This document shows positions 35,271-44,213 of a stretch of 57,764 nucleotides of DNA, in pieces. Below the pieces are notes generated by a model, which did not search any database, was not told the DNA's origin, and worked only from the letters and a program-made list of their open reading frames with translations. The translations under genes and the position numbers were made by a program. The DNA comes from JAYZQT01 sp964412235 (GTDB lineage Bacteria > Pseudomonadota > Alphaproteobacteria > MPNO01 > UBA830): the NCBI GenBank assembly GCA_964412235.1, contig CAYPNT010000010.1, positions 1-57,764 on the forward strand, in the 5' to 3' direction. Each line of letters starts with the position of its first letter. The first letter of the stretch is position 1.

Positions 35271-35921
35271 TTAATCACGGGTAAGCAGAAAAATTGCTTC
35301 TTCGCCAAATACATTGGCAATTACCCCTGTAGATTTCAACTCCCGAATGGACCCGGAACGAGACAATGAAAGCGCTTTTTGCACCTTTAGACCAAGCTGA
35401 TCGCACATCGTTGCAAAATCTCTAATCGTACACAATCGAATGTTTGAAGTGTCATACCATGTGTGACCGTCATCTCCGACAACCGGCATACGTCCGGTAA
35501 GGAGCATTTTAAGTCTAAGGCGCCAATGGCCAAAATTTTCGAAAGAAACTACAGCATGACGGCCAATCCGAACCAAGCTTTTAACCACTTCACGCGGATT
35601 TTTGGTTGCTTGGAGGGTACGCGTTAAAACCACATAATCAAAAGCATCCCGCGAATAGTGTTCTAAATCTGTATCCGCATCGCCCTGTATAACTGAAAGT
35701 CCATTAGCAACGCAGGCATTGACACCGGATTGGCTTAACTCAATTCCACGCCCGTCAACACCTTTATTCCGGCCAAGATAATCCAGGAGGGCACCATTAC
35801 CGCACCCTATGTCTAGCACACGGCTCCCCACAACGACCATATCTGAAATTATCTGCAAATCCCGCCGCGCAAACTCATAGGTAGGAATAATATTCTTATC
35901 CCTTTCCAATTCAACACCCAT
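35271..35921 (-). CDS. metW: Methionine biosynthesis protein MetW
   Basis: A 216-residue methyltransferase-fold protein that pairs with MetX in homoserine acylation for methionine synthesis. Motif I is VLDIGCGNGALLDYL (about 37-51) and DYVVLTRTLQATKNPREVV is diagnostic of MetW. It lies 1 nt downstream of metX, in the conserved metXW operon. Recent work treats MetW as needed for MetX activity; this gene is full length. Confidence 0.94.
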   Translation of the reverse strand: MGVELERDKNIIPTYEFARRDLQIISDMVVVGSRVLDIGCGNGALLDYLGRNKGVDGRGIELSQSGVNACVANGLSVIQGDADTDLEHYSRDAFDYVVLTRTLQATKNPREVVKSLVRIGRHAVVSFENFGHWRLRLKMLLTGRMPVVGDDGHTWYDTSNIRLCTIRDFATMCDQLGLKVQKALSLSRSGSIRELKSTGVIANVFGEEAIFLLTRD

Positions 35922-35922
35922 T

Positions 35923-37131
35923 TTAAATTAAACCTCGGTGCTCAGCCGCCCCATTTAAGAACCCCGTAACGGTACGTTTAAATTCAGGTTCGTCTAGTAG
36001 AAACGCATCGTGCCCTTTATCAGTATCAATTTCCACAAAGCTTACGTTTGCGGTTACGGCATTCAACGCGCGAACAATATCTCGGCTTTCTTCTGTTGGA
36101 AATAACCAGTCACTCGTAAAAGAAATCAAACAGAATCGTACAGGGGTACCATCAAAGGCGTGTGCCAATATGCCGTTATGCTCTGCCGCAATATCGAAAT
36201 AGTCCATTGCGCGGGTGATATAAAGATAAGAATTCGCGTCAAACCTCTCTACGAACGTACTGCCTTGATGCCGCAGATAACTCTCAACTTCGTAGATATC
36301 TTCCCAAGTAAAACTCACTGCATCGCGTGCTTGAAGGCGACGACCAAATTTTCTATGCAGGGCCGTTTCGGACATATAGGTAATATGTGCGGCCATCCGA
36401 GCCACAGACAATCCTCCCTTTGGCGTGGTATTTTTCTGAATATAATTGCCTTGATGCCACTCGGGATCTTCCATTATTGCCTGCCGACCAACCTCATGAA
36501 ATGCAATATTTTGAGCGGAGTGGCGAGCGGAGCCCGCAATCGGGATCGCGGAAAAGACCCGATCAGGAAACTTTGTGGCCCATTCTAAGACCTGCATTGC
36601 GCCCATTGACCCTCCGATCACGGAAAAAAGGTTTGTTATTCCCAAGCTATCCAGTAGCAAGGCCTGCGCTCGGACCATATCGCCAATAGTGATAAGCGGA
36701 AATTTGAGCCCCCAGCGCTGGTTTGTAGAGGGGTTTAGATCACGTGGCCCAGTTGAACCCATGCAGCCGCCGAGGACATTGATACAAATGATAAAGTAGC
36801 GATCTGTGTCGAGCGCTTTACCGGGACCAACCATCTCCTTCCACCAACCGGGTTTACCCGTCCGTGGGTTTTCTTCAGAAACATACTGATCACCCGTCAA
36901 CGCATGGCAGACAAGGATAGCGTTTGACTTAGCCGTGTTTAATTCCCCGCACGTCGTATAAGCTGCGGTAAATGGACCAATAGTGCCCCCAGAATCCAGT
37001 TTCATCGGCACTTCGCAGGCTAATTCCACGCGAGATCCCGGAAATTCTTCTGTGCTCAACCCTGTCACTCTGTTGATATCCTGGTTTGCAGTCATCTGAT
37101 AATTCTTACTGCTTGAATAAAAGGTGGGCAT
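35923..37131 (-). CDS. metX: Homoserine O-acetyltransferase (or succinyltransferase) MetX
   Basis: Acylates homoserine at the first committed step of methionine synthesis. The 402-residue alpha/beta hydrolase-fold enzyme has the nucleophile Ser in GGSMGAMQVLEW (about 163-174), the Asp in SDWLFPTEES and His in DKGHDAFLL. DPRFIIC-like LDTDRYFIICINVLGG and the GPRDLNPST loop are typical. The ATG at 37131 or 37095 could be the start. The operon has metW 1 nt downstream. Acetyl versus succinyl specificity cannot be read safely from the sequence. Confidence 0.94.
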   Translation of the reverse strand: MPTFYSSSKNYQMTANQDINRVTGLSTEEFPGSRVELACEVPMKLDSGGTIGPFTAAYTTCGELNTAKSNAILVCHALTGDQYVSEENPRTGKPGWWKEMVGPGKALDTDRYFIICINVLGGCMGSTGPRDLNPSTNQRWGLKFPLITIGDMVRAQALLLDSLGITNLFSVIGGSMGAMQVLEWATKFPDRVFSAIPIAGSARHSAQNIAFHEVGRQAIMEDPEWHQGNYIQKNTTPKGGLSVARMAAHITYMSETALHRKFGRRLQARDAVSFTWEDIYEVESYLRHQGSTFVERFDANSYLYITRAMDYFDIAAEHNGILAHAFDGTPVRFCLISFTSDWLFPTEESRDIVRALNAVTANVSFVEIDTDKGHDAFLLDEPEFKRTVTGFLNGAAEHRGLI

Positions 37132-37218
37132 AGCTAGGGTTGCCCTGCCGCTATGTCAACGTTTTCTTTTGCATTTATTCTGCTTGCCGACTACATATTG
37201 GCGCCCTTAGGTGACACA

Positions 37219-37241
37219 TTGATAGCTATCTTTGCTATCAA
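37219..37241. promoter_or_regulatory. Perfect inverted repeat between metX and chorismate mutase
   Basis: TTGATAGC (37219-37226) and GCTATCAA (37234-37241) form an 8-bp perfect inverted repeat with a 7-nt spacer, 88 nt upstream of the metX start and 40 nt upstream of the plus-strand operon. It has no following U-tract. It could be an operator or a leader hairpin; a SAM-II riboswitch consensus was not found. Confidence 0.4.
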
Positions 37242-37280
37242 ATAAATTGTCCAAATTCTTTTGTTAGATCTGGCGGACAA

Positions 37281-38150
37281 ATGTCTTTAAAAAATACAAC
37301 CCTTGCTAGTTTGCGCGAAGAAATCAACCGGATTGACGACGCGGTGCAGGATTTGTTGATCAAACGCGCTGCTATTGCGGAAAACGTGCGTGTTAGCAAA
37401 AGCGGGGCAGCAGCTTGGCGCCCAGCCCGCGAAGCACAAATCCTCCGTCGTTTGGTGAAGCGCCACCATGGCTCGTTTCCACGTATGACAATTGTCCAAA
37501 TTTGGAGGGAAATAATATCGTCGATGGTACGATTGCAGGGAGAATTTTCCGTTGCGATCTATAATCCAGAAGAAAACCAAGCTTGTCGCGAACTGGCACG
37601 AGATCACTTCGGCCGCGATACTCCGATGGCATTGTACACTTCAGCCCGCGCTGTTCTCACAGCTGTTCAAGACGGGTCCGCAACAGTCGGTGTTCTGCCT
37701 ATTCCAGAGGATAGTGAAGAGTCACCTTGGTGGCCAATTTTGGCTGGAATGAAGGGTGAGCAAGAAACAATATGTGCTAGGCTCCCTTTCGGAGAGCCTG
37801 TCCCAGGAAACGGGGAACATGCACTGTGCGTTTCTGCAGGACCGGCCGAAGAAAGTGGCAAGGACATAAGTGTATATGCCTTAAGAACTAGCGCTGATAT
37901 AAGTCGCGGAAAACTAAGTGAACAAATAGCTGCTGCCGATATAAAGCTCATACGAATGCTTACTGGTGCTATATCGTCAGCTAATTCCTTCAAGTTTTTT
38001 ATAGAATTAGACGGATTTATAACGCGAGACGACCCCCGAATAGCCCGCTTTCTAGATCCGTTGGTGGCCGGCCCAGAGGATGCTATTTTCCTCGGAACCT
38101 ACGCGGCTCCATTCAAAACAATAGAGCTTAAAAATACGAGTGGCATATAA
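37281..38150 (+). CDS. Chorismate mutase, long alphaproteobacterial form
   Basis: Rearranges chorismate to prephenate for Phe and Tyr synthesis. The N-terminal AroQ-type helical domain (about 8-90) is clear: LREEINRIDDAVQDLLIKRA, with the catalytic-type Arg and Lys. The remaining 200 residues are of the uncharacterised C-terminal region seen in these 280-290-residue alphaproteobacterial proteins, perhaps regulatory. It overlaps hisC by 1 nt (TAATG) and heads the operon chorismate mutase-hisC-tyrA. Confidence 0.9.
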   Translation: MSLKNTTLASLREEINRIDDAVQDLLIKRAAIAENVRVSKSGAAAWRPAREAQILRRLVKRHHGSFPRMTIVQIWREIISSMVRLQGEFSVAIYNPEENQACRELARDHFGRDTPMALYTSARAVLTAVQDGSATVGVLPIPEDSEESPWWPILAGMKGEQETICARLPFGEPVPGNGEHALCVSAGPAEESGKDISVYALRTSADISRGKLSEQIAAADIKLIRMLTGAISSANSFKFFIELDGFITRDDPRIARFLDPLVAGPEDAIFLGTYAAPFKTIELKNTSGI

Positions 38151-39241
38151 TGACTAGCCTTCAACCGAGAGCAGGAATATTGGATATCGCGCCCTATGTC
38201 CCGGGAGCATCTACGGTTGCCGGGCGCAAAAATACTATAAAGCTATCGTCAAATGAAGGCGCCCTTGGGCCAAGTCCACATGCGATCGCAGCATACCGAC
38301 GAGTATCTGATACGCTGCACCGGTATCCTGATAGTGATTGTGTGGAGCTGCGTAGAACAATCGGGGAGCGCCACAACCTTAACCCAGACCGTATTGTTTG
38401 TGGGAGGGGCTCAGATGAATTACTAAGCTTACTGGCACAGGCGTACGCTGGTCCTGGTGACGAAATATTGTTTGGCGAACATGCCTTTGTAATGTACCCG
38501 CTTTTCGCTCAAGCGGTAGGTGCAACGCCGATAACAGCTCGGGAAATAAACTATACTATTTCAGTGGATGCGTTGCTTGAAAAGGTAACGGCGCACACGC
38601 GCATAGTTTATATCGCTAATCCTAATAACCCCACCGGAACAATGATTACAAATAACGAAATGGTGAGGCTACGGTCAGAATTGCGAGAAGATATTTTGTT
38701 AGTCATTGATTCAGCGTATGCGGAATACGTTACTCGCAATGACTATGCGCCAGGGGTTGAAATAGTAAACAACCATGAAAACGTCGTAATGACGCGTACC
38801 TTCTCCAAGATATATGCTTTGGGCGGGGTACGGTTGGGTTGGGCATATTGCCCAACCTCTATTTCGGATGTCCTCAACAGGATACGACCCCCTTTTAATG
38901 TAACCAGTGGGGCTCAAGCCGCGGGTATTGCCGCTGTCAATGACATCGAATTTCTAACTCGTTCGAGAGACCACAATACAGCCTGGCAACCTTGGCTTAC
39001 GGAACAACTAGTGGCCTTAGGATTAAATGTCGTGCCGGGGGTCGGAAATTTTATTCTGGTGCTTTTTCCTGAGGACGGGGTCCATGCCGCTAATTCAGCA
39101 ATGAAATATTTACAGTCTCAGGGGATCATTCCAAGAAGCACAAAAAGCGCAGGAATACCCGATGGGGTCCGTATAACTGTTGGTCTTGAAGCAGAAATGC
39201 GAGCTACAGTAGAAGCTATCCAAAACTTTATGAGCCGTTAA
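38150..39241 (+). CDS. hisC: Histidinol-phosphate / aromatic aminotransferase
   Basis: A PLP-dependent fold-type I aminotransferase of 363 residues. Key parts are LSSNEGALGPSP, GRGSDELLSLLAQAY (near 84-98), ANPNNPTGTMI, and the PLP-lysine region TRTFSKIYALGGVRLGWAYC. In this operon it probably also transaminates phenylpyruvate or 4-hydroxyphenylpyruvate, or arogenate/prephenate. It is joined by 1-nt overlaps (TAATG) to chorismate mutase and tyrA, so translational coupling is likely. Confidence 0.94.
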   Translation: MTSLQPRAGILDIAPYVPGASTVAGRKNTIKLSSNEGALGPSPHAIAAYRRVSDTLHRYPDSDCVELRRTIGERHNLNPDRIVCGRGSDELLSLLAQAYAGPGDEILFGEHAFVMYPLFAQAVGATPITAREINYTISVDALLEKVTAHTRIVYIANPNNPTGTMITNNEMVRLRSELREDILLVIDSAYAEYVTRNDYAPGVEIVNNHENVVMTRTFSKIYALGGVRLGWAYCPTSISDVLNRIRPPFNVTSGAQAAGIAAVNDIEFLTRSRDHNTAWQPWLTEQLVALGLNVVPGVGNFILVLFPEDGVHAANSAMKYLQSQGIIPRSTKSAGIPDGVRITVGLEAEMRATVEAIQNFMSR

Positions 39242-40149
39242 TGACAAAAATACTTTTTAACCGTGTTGCCTTTATTGGCATGGGATTAATCGGTTCGTCA
39301 ATTGCTAGGGTCATGCGACGGGACAAGCTAGCCAATTCAATAATCGCTTGCGCAAGGACAGACGAAACATTGGAGGCTGTTGTTCGCCTTAATATTGCTG
39401 ATGAGACCACTAAAGATGTCGCTACCGCCGTACTGGATGCCGACCTCGTGATGATATGCACACCATTATCAAGTTATAGTTCAATAGCTCGAGCGATGAG
39501 TCCGGCGCTGAAGGCCGGCGCGATAATCAGTGATGTAGGATCAGTGAAAGTGTCAGCAATCAAGGCTATTACGCCACATTTGCCTGAGGGTGTGCACTTT
39601 GTACCCGGCCACCCCATCGCCGGCACTGAAAATTCCGGACCAGATGCCGGGTTTGAGAGCCTTTTCGAAGGACGTTGGTTGCTCCTAACCCCTCCGGAAG
39701 GCACGGACCAGAAAGCAATCGACCTGATATGTCAGTTATGGGAAGCAGCGGGAAGTAAAATCGACTGTATTGATCCTGAGCATCACGACCAAGTCCTCGC
39801 AATAACTTCCCATTTACCCCACCTAATTGCCTTTACAATCGTTGGGACCGCTACAGACCTTGAAGATGACATCAAGTCCGAGGTGATCAAATACTCAGCT
39901 TCCGGTTTTCGAGATTTTACACGCATTGCAGCGTCCGATCCCGTAATGTGGCGCGATATTTTTATTTCTAACCGAGGAGCAGTACTCGAAATGCTGGGGC
40001 GTTTATCCGAAGATTTATCAAGCCTACAACGTGCAATTAGAATTGGTGACGGCGACAAACTGGAATCCCTATTCCGACGCACCAGAGAAATTCGTCGGAG
40101 TGTCGTTGAGGCGGGCCAACACATACCACCGAGCCCACGAAAAAACTAA
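39241..40149 (+). CDS. tyrA: Prephenate/arogenate dehydrogenase
   Basis: An NAD(P)-dependent oxidative decarboxylase of tyrosine synthesis. The 302-residue protein has the dinucleotide motif GMGLIGSSIARVM (about 12-24), DVGSVKVSAIKAI, the substrate region PGHPIAGTENSGPD, and SHLPHLIAFTIVG followed by GFRDFTRIAASDPVMW, all diagnostic of TyrA. Last gene of the chorismate mutase-hisC-tyrA operon, convergent with the DUF2125 gene 28 nt away. Confidence 0.95.
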   Translation: MTKILFNRVAFIGMGLIGSSIARVMRRDKLANSIIACARTDETLEAVVRLNIADETTKDVATAVLDADLVMICTPLSSYSSIARAMSPALKAGAIISDVGSVKVSAIKAITPHLPEGVHFVPGHPIAGTENSGPDAGFESLFEGRWLLLTPPEGTDQKAIDLICQLWEAAGSKIDCIDPEHHDQVLAITSHLPHLIAFTIVGTATDLEDDIKSEVIKYSASGFRDFTRIAASDPVMWRDIFISNRGAVLEMLGRLSEDLSSLQRAIRIGDGDKLESLFRRTREIRRSVVEAGQHIPPSPRKN

Positions 40150-40177
40150 GGTCGACTTGCCCTGTATTCAGGTATTG

Positions 40178-41197
40178 TTACTTCCACCTTATTGGTCGAA
40201 ATCGTTGCACGGGAACGGGGCCTATATACAACCGTTGTTTTTGGACACTAAGCGGCAGTCTCACTTTTGATTTACCGATAGAAAAGGTGCGATTAGCAAA
40301 CTTGGCCGCAAAAGCAGTTCTAGCGTCGATCACCCCTGCATTGATAAGAGCATGCAAGGTCGGCTCTAAGCCCTCGATTTCGACACTCATCGCTCCTTGG
40401 GGTTGAAGTGTTTTGTCTAACGCGAGGGTTCCATTGGCGCGGAGAGACAAAGCCTCCCAGTCTAATCCAAGAGTATGTATATCGATGGAACCACCCCTCT
40501 CACGCCATGCATTCAGGGTACCTGTCAGCGTGTTGGAAAACGGAACATCGCCAATTACAAGAGCATTAATAAAAAACCGTGAGATGTTATTCTTGAGATC
40601 CTGACCCCCCACTTTGGGTATACTTAGATCCCGAACATCGAGCGTAAGAGCCGTATTGTTTTGTAATATATTATTCTTGGTTTGAACTTTTGCGCCCATT
40701 TTAACTTTAATCACCACAGACTGAGCTGTCATTTTGGCACTGACAGGTGAGGTTACCTTAATTCCAGACAGTCTTATCGCACCAGTTCCTAACTTTCCTG
40801 GCAAAAGATTAAAATGTGCGACAGCCTCTTTTAATTGGAAAATTCTAGTGTCTTTCAAAACTTTCACTGTGTGGACACCCGGTGCCTTGATCAATATCAC
40901 GTGTGGGTCCCACGGCCGCACCCGCGCTATTATCGGTGGCGCAATCCATCGCCAGCTATTTTCCGGTCCAGCCATATCTACTTTTTCGAAATTGATATGG
41001 ACTTGGAAAGGAAACCCCGAAAGTATCGGGTGTCCGAGCGATAGTCGAAAACCCTTCTGTCGATGATCACTCGCCCAACGTTCCAATCCTTTTTGGATGC
41101 CGCTAACGGAGACATACCAAAACACGGTATAGGCCCCTAGAAGCACAACCAAAAGACTTCCAGCAGCAATCAATATCTGAATGGGCCGAAAAGACAT
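40178..41197 (-). CDS. DUF2125 domain-containing protein
   Basis: A 339-residue protein with an N-terminal membrane anchor (about 7-30) and a large beta-rich periplasmic region of the DUF2125 type: GFRLSLGHPILSGFPFQVHI (49-68) and WRWIAPPIIARVRPWDPHVI are characteristic. The family is found in alphaproteobacteria beside the tyrosine genes, as here, convergent with tyrA. It may act in envelope lipid or LPS handling like other AsmA-like proteins, but no function is established. Confidence 0.88.
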   Translation of the reverse strand: MSFRPIQILIAAGSLLVVLLGAYTVFWYVSVSGIQKGLERWASDHRQKGFRLSLGHPILSGFPFQVHINFEKVDMAGPENSWRWIAPPIIARVRPWDPHVILIKAPGVHTVKVLKDTRIFQLKEAVAHFNLLPGKLGTGAIRLSGIKVTSPVSAKMTAQSVVIKVKMGAKVQTKNNILQNNTALTLDVRDLSIPKVGGQDLKNNISRFFINALVIGDVPFSNTLTGTLNAWRERGGSIDIHTLGLDWEALSLRANGTLALDKTLQPQGAMSVEIEGLEPTLHALINAGVIDARTAFAAKFANRTFSIGKSKVRLPLSVQKQRLYIGPVPVQRFRPIRWK

Positions 41198-41324
41198 TTT
41201 ACCGATATACCGACGACGTTATCGAAAGTCGATCTTATTAACCTGAAGAAATTACAATTCTTATATTTTTTGTATAGAACAAGATTTTGTGTGTAACCTT
41301 TGAAAACCCATATTAGATACTCCA

Positions 41325-42227
41325 ATGAGTGCGAAAACTACAAAATCGTCAATCCAAAACTCTGTGTTGGTCGCTGTCCTTGCCGCGTCTTTCATTTTCT
41401 TGTGGGCCAGCGGCTTCGTTGCAGCCAAATTCGGATTGCCCTACGCGGAGCCATTTACTTTGCTGGCCAGTCGTTTCGTAGTTGGGTCTGTCATCCTAGT
41501 ACCTGCTTGTTTATTACTCCGCGCAGAATGGCCAAAAACCTGGCATTCGGCATTACACATCCTGATTGCCGGGTTCGGTATTCAGACGCTATACCTAATT
41601 GGTGTCTACTATGGGATCTGGGTTGGTATTTCCACCGGAGTAGCCGCGCTCGTCGTAGGGTTGCAACCGTTACTGACAGGCGTGCTCGCAGGCGTTGTAT
41701 TAGGAGAAAAGGTAACCCGAAAAAACTGGATTGGTCTCTTACTTGGTTTCTTTGGTTTAGCGTTAGTTGTCTGGGACAGAACAGCCTCCCCGGTGGATAC
41801 CCTCGGGGGTTTGGTGATTTTGTTTGTTGGTTTGTTGGGAATCACCGCTGGTACGCTCTACCAAAAACGGTACTGTGGTCAGTTCGACGTAAGAACCGGC
41901 GTGGCGCTGCAGAATGTTCTGTCCTGTATCGTAATGCTGGTGCTCGCATATACATTTGAAAAGATGACAATAATTTGGACAAATGAATTTATTTTTGCAG
42001 TTTTATGGTCAGCGATCGGACTTTCGGTTTTTGGAATTTGTTTCTACTACTGGCTCGTACAACGGGGCGCTGCTGCGCGCGTTACCAGCCTAATCTATCT
42101 GAGCCCACCAACTACTGCCATTATGGGTTGGGCAATGTTTGGTGAAATTTTGTCTTGGCTTGCAATCATTGGTTTGGTGGTCTCAATGGCCGGCGTAGCC
42201 CTTGCCGTGAGAAAATATGAATCCTAA
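41325..42227 (+). CDS. EamA/DMT-family transporter, first of a tandem pair
   Basis: A 300-residue inner-membrane protein with about ten hydrophobic helices and two EamA repeats: the first includes FLWASGFVAAKFGLPYAEPF (25-44), the second GLSVFGICFYYWLVQRGAAA and SLIYLSPPTTAIMGW. Members export amino acids or other metabolites. It overlaps the next EamA gene by 11 nt, so they are probably co-expressed and may form a functional pair. The substrate is not apparent. Confidence 0.9.
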   Translation: MSAKTTKSSIQNSVLVAVLAASFIFLWASGFVAAKFGLPYAEPFTLLASRFVVGSVILVPACLLLRAEWPKTWHSALHILIAGFGIQTLYLIGVYYGIWVGISTGVAALVVGLQPLLTGVLAGVVLGEKVTRKNWIGLLLGFFGLALVVWDRTASPVDTLGGLVILFVGLLGITAGTLYQKRYCGQFDVRTGVALQNVLSCIVMLVLAYTFEKMTIIWTNEFIFAVLWSAIGLSVFGICFYYWLVQRGAAARVTSLIYLSPPTTAIMGWAMFGEILSWLAIIGLVVSMAGVALAVRKYES

Positions 42228-43110
42228 AAATGCGGTAATCGCTTGGGGAGGACCTTTCCTTTTTATACTTTTTTGGTCCTCAGGGTTCCCAATCACGCGC
42301 TGGGGCCTCGAATTTGCGGAACCGTTCACTATTCTATGGATCCGCTCCGCCGTTGTCGTCTTTATAATGTGTATTTATTCACTCTTTGTCCGAATTCCTT
42401 GGCCAGGCCTCACAGAACTCATCCACATCGCCATCGTAGGGATTACTCTTCAGTGTTTTTATCTAGGCTCAATGTTCTCAGCGCTTGATGGAAACGTAAG
42501 CCAAGGGCTCGCTGCGCTTATAGCTGGCATGCAGCCCCTTTTAACTGCAGCGATCGTAGGAATAGCATTACGCGAAAAGGTCAGCCGTCTTCAGTGGGTT
42601 GGGTTTATTTTCGGATTTTTTGGGCTTTTTGTAGTGCTTTTAGAACGACTCGGGATCGGATTAGCCACCACTACTGGCATTGTTTTCTCTACCTTAACAC
42701 CTATTTTTATAACTGTTGCCTCCCTCTACCAAAAAAAATACTGTGCACATTCGGATTTGCGCGTAGTGATGATTGTCCAACAAACAGCGGCGGGGATATG
42801 TAATTTCTTTATCGCGTTGGTTATAGAAAGTGGCAATATCAATTGGGGCTTTGAGATTATTTTGGTGTGGGGTTGGCTCGTCTTCGTTCTAACAATTGGG
42901 GCCACAAACATATATTACCTGATGTTGCGATACGGTAATGCCGCTCGGGTATCTAGTCTGTTTTATCTCACACCACCAACGACTATGTTTCTAGGTTGGA
43001 TAACATATGGTGAAACAATGGGAATGATTGCTTTTATTGGGTTTATCATATCGATCGTCGGAGTGTACCTCGTAACACGCCCACCAAAAGAAAATAATGG
43101 TATCCACTAG
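42217..43110 (+). CDS. EamA/DMT-family transporter, second of a tandem pair
   Basis: A 297-residue protein with ten predicted helices, similar along its length to the preceding gene product: FILFWSSGFPITRWGLEFAE (16-35) and RVSSLFYLTPPTTMFLGW parallel it. The duplication is therefore tandem, with the copies now clearly diverged. Overlap of 11 nt with the first copy. Downstream 247 nt to the FAH-family gene hold no frame or clear signal. Confidence 0.9.
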   Translation: MNPKNAVIAWGGPFLFILFWSSGFPITRWGLEFAEPFTILWIRSAVVVFIMCIYSLFVRIPWPGLTELIHIAIVGITLQCFYLGSMFSALDGNVSQGLAALIAGMQPLLTAAIVGIALREKVSRLQWVGFIFGFFGLFVVLLERLGIGLATTTGIVFSTLTPIFITVASLYQKKYCAHSDLRVVMIVQQTAAGICNFFIALVIESGNINWGFEIILVWGWLVFVLTIGATNIYYLMLRYGNAARVSSLFYLTPPTTMFLGWITYGETMGMIAFIGFIISIVGVYLVTRPPKENNGIH

Positions 43111-43357
43111 TAACTTAAAGGGGCAAGAGCCAAGGAATTAAGGAGATTGTACTAATAGTTCACCAACCAGCCGCATACTTGCGCTATCTAGGAATTCCCG
43201 GAAAAACTGTTGTCTAGCCGACTTTGGTGCAAACTAATATATGCGATCAGATATAGGAATATACGCTCTTTTTCGCCAGACTAAAGAGACCTCTGAAACC
43301 GCAGAAATACATTGTGGCCCGCAGTAGCGCGTAATAATTTTTGATGGAGGTAGGAAT

Positions 43358-44200
43358 TTGAAACTCATCAGTTACCGACACAAAGGACGAGAGTCATATG
43401 GCGTAGTAAAAAACGATGGCATCGTCGATATGAAACAACGACATGATCATCAAGATCTAAAATCAGCAATTTCGGGCTTATCAATTAGCAAACTAGAGAA
43501 ATTGGCTTCTCGTACTAGCTCGGACTTTGCGCTCGACGATATAGAATATATGTTTCCTATAACCAACCCCGAGAAGATTTTTTGTATAGGTCGCAATTAT
43601 CGTGCATACCACGAAGTACTTGAGGATGGTGGACCTGAGTGGCCAAGTATCTTCCCAAGGTTTACTGGAAGTTTCTCAGCACACAATGAGCCTATAATTT
43701 GCCCTAAGGTATCCGATCAACTCGATTATGAGGGTGAACTCGGTGTAGTCATTGGCAAGCCGGGACGACATGTGCCAGAAGTTAATGCGCTCGATTATGT
43801 GGCGGGCTATACGATTATAAATGAAGGCAGCGTGAGAGACTGGCAATCAAAAGGGACACAGAATTGTCCCGGGAAAAACTTCCACCGTTCAGGCGCCATA
43901 GGACCGTGGATGGTCACGCGAGACGAAATTATGGACCCCGATGCCTTGCATATCAAAACGTATGTTGACGCAGAGACCAGGCAAGATGGCCCCACTGAAA
44001 TGATGAAATTCAAGATACCCTACCTTATCTCACATATATCAAAATTTACGTGGCTTGAACCTGGCGATATCATTGCCACGGGGTCACCAGGAGGCAGCGC
44101 AATTGAAAATAACCCGCCGAATTGGTTGCGACCCGGACAAAAAATTAGCGTAGCTATTGAGCCAATCGGGGTTCTAGAAAACAAAATTGTCGCCGAATAA
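43358..44200 (+). CDS. FAH-family hydrolase with altered metal ligand
   Basis: A fumarylacetoacetate hydrolase-family enzyme of 280 residues, starting with TTG supported by GGAGG 13 nt upstream and the family-like MKLISYRHKG. The metal-binding pair is Glu125 and Glu127 in DYEGELGVVIG; the third ligand, normally Asp in an N-D-x-S-x-RD-x-Q motif, is Glu156 here (NEGSVRDWQ). FAH members hydrolyse acylpyruvates or isomerise 2-oxo-hept-3-ene dioates. A second FAH gene follows, with 13 nt between, suggesting two steps or a heteromer. Confidence 0.87.
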   Translation: MKLISYRHKGRESYGVVKNDGIVDMKQRHDHQDLKSAISGLSISKLEKLASRTSSDFALDDIEYMFPITNPEKIFCIGRNYRAYHEVLEDGGPEWPSIFPRFTGSFSAHNEPIICPKVSDQLDYEGELGVVIGKPGRHVPEVNALDYVAGYTIINEGSVRDWQSKGTQNCPGKNFHRSGAIGPWMVTRDEIMDPDALHIKTYVDAETRQDGPTEMMKFKIPYLISHISKFTWLEPGDIIATGSPGGSAIENNPPNWLRPGQKISVAIEPIGVLENKIVAE

Positions 44201-44213
44201 AACAGGAAGACTA

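Noticed and set aside
37132..37280. SAM-II riboswitch upstream of metX
   Set aside because: Expected in this class, but I could not find its conserved pseudoknot and A-rich core; only the simple inverted repeat is present.
43111..43357. Small gene or RNA between the EamA pair and the FAH pair
   Set aside because: No frame with a ribosome site and no stable hairpin could be supported.
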